Source of the DNA: Flammeovirga sp. OC4
GTDB taxonomy: Bacteria > Bacteroidota > Bacteroidia > Cytophagales > Flammeovirgaceae
NCBI RefSeq assembly: GCF_000812565.1
Contig: NZ_JTAM01000001.1
Coordinates: 310,001 to 374,000 of the forward strand
Reading direction: 5' to 3'
Length of the DNA: 64,000 bases
This document shows positions 63,613-64,000 of this stretch, in pieces. Both the position numbers and the translations under genes were made by a program. The notes beneath the pieces are model-generated. The model was not told where the DNA came from. It did no database searches and saw only the letters and a list, made by a program, of their open reading frames with translations. Position 1 is the stretch's first letter. Each line of letters opens with the position of its first letter.

Positions 63613-64000
63613 CTATTTCTTAAACTCCATTATGGTATTGAATTGCTCTTCTTTAGGTTCTGCTATCTTAAATGCCTTATTCTTATATTCCAAACTAGTT
63701 GCATTCATTCTAGCACTACTAATAGGCTGTTGATCGTAAGCTCCATTCTGGATTTTATAAAGAGCTTGATGCAACATTGGTTCGTTGATGTCTCCCCAAT
63801 CGTACATCATATTATCTTCCACTGCAAAATCTACTGGAATACCATCAAAATAATTCCCTTCTCCATTTGCATTCAAAATTCTTAAAGAAATAATAGAGTA
63901 TATATAAGCATCATTTTGTTCATTGGTAAATGCATAACTACCTACTGGCTTACCATAAGTGTTTTGTCCTAGTAATTGCACATCCATATAAGGCTTTAAA
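63613..64000 (-). CDS. S41 C-terminal processing peptidase-like protein, C-terminal fragment
   Basis: The frame enters from the right edge and reads '...LKPYMDVQLLGQNTYGKPVGSYAFTNE' for about 128 residues to the stop. 'GxxTYGKPVG' followed by 'IPVDFAVEDNMMYDWGDINEPMLHQAL' is the end of the catalytic part and the C-terminus of the S41 (tail-specific) protease family in Bacteroidota, usually lipoproteins. The catalytic Ser/Lys and PDZ parts are beyond the window. The terminator follows 16 bp later. Confidence 0.8.
   Translation of the reverse strand, partial: LKPYMDVQLLGQNTYGKPVGSYAFTNEQNDAYIYSIISLRILNANGEGNYFDGIPVDFAVEDNMMYDWGDINEPMLHQALYKIQNGAYDQQPISSARMNATSLEYKNKAFKIAEPKEEQFNTIMEFKK

Noticed and set aside
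1-64000. CRISPR arrays, tRNA genes, insertion sequences
   Set aside because: No regularly spaced direct repeats, no tRNA-like TTCGA arm with cloverleaf pairing, and no transposase motif were noticed in reading. A tRNAscan or CRISPR search could overturn this.

Overview
The window looks like a chromosomal segment of a low-GC member of the Bacteroidota, most likely a marine Cytophagales relative (Flammeovirga-like). This is an inference from gene content. Supporting signs are a type IX secretion sorting domain, LytS/LytTR regulation, AraC regulators beside metabolic genes, Y_Y_Y-propeller sensors, a CxAxR sulfatase, an App1-type phosphatase, and -7 promoter boxes of the Bacteroidota form TAnnTTTG. 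No rRNA, tRNA, CRISPR array, insertion sequence or prophage was seen.

Layout. 1-8.2 kb (minus strand): a truncated secreted protein and a HEAT-like protein; a lipoprotein/AraC/quinone-oxidoreductase cluster; a DUF4465 lipoprotein with InlB-type repeats directly under a cobalamin riboswitch; an ABM-domain protein, an erythromycin-esterase-like protein and a hypothetical protein. 8.4-14.2 kb (plus): five consecutive secreted proteins that appear to share one domain, ending in an 865-residue leucine-rich-repeat protein, then a cytosolic hypothetical. 14.3-21.1 kb: a small outer-membrane barrel, a membrane-anchored restriction-type nuclease, a thioredoxin/TPR protein, a transglutaminase lipoprotein, a MotA/ExbB-like fragment and a LytS/LytTR pair. 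21.2-34.7 kb: two large SpoIIE-type phosphatase sensors flank a FecCD/ATPase importer, a HAD hydrolase, a penicillin acylase with a membrane partner, and purB. 35-40.3 kb: queA, pyrD, recQ and pyrE. 40.5-47.6 kb: an arginyl/leucyl-tRNA-protein-transferase-like protein joined to a DUF4393-like protein, an AraC regulator, a sulfatase, a YLATT-like membrane protein and a TPR protein. 47.8-57.2 kb: a T9SS cargo protein, an SDR, a TonB-dependent receptor, a WD40 protein, a phosphopantetheinyl transferase and App1. 57.3-64 kb: an ECF sigma/anti-sigma operon, a membrane protein, an acyl-ACP thioesterase overlapping an aldose epimerase, a coiled-coil protein and the C-terminus of an S41 protease.

Three intergenic regions carry copies of one roughly 400-bp repeat bounded by the inverted ends TGTAAACTA/TAGTTTACA (the third copy lacks its 3' part). 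A fourth, about 95-bp fragment lies inverted at 16.0 kb. Most transcription units end in clear hairpin terminators, which help define the operons.

The strongest candidates for something undescribed are the five-gene secreted cassette with its WW-capped LRR protein, the riboswitch-controlled DUF4465 protein with surface-display repeats, the dispersed repeat family, and two small conflict-system-like loci (membrane nuclease; transferase plus DUF4393-like protein).
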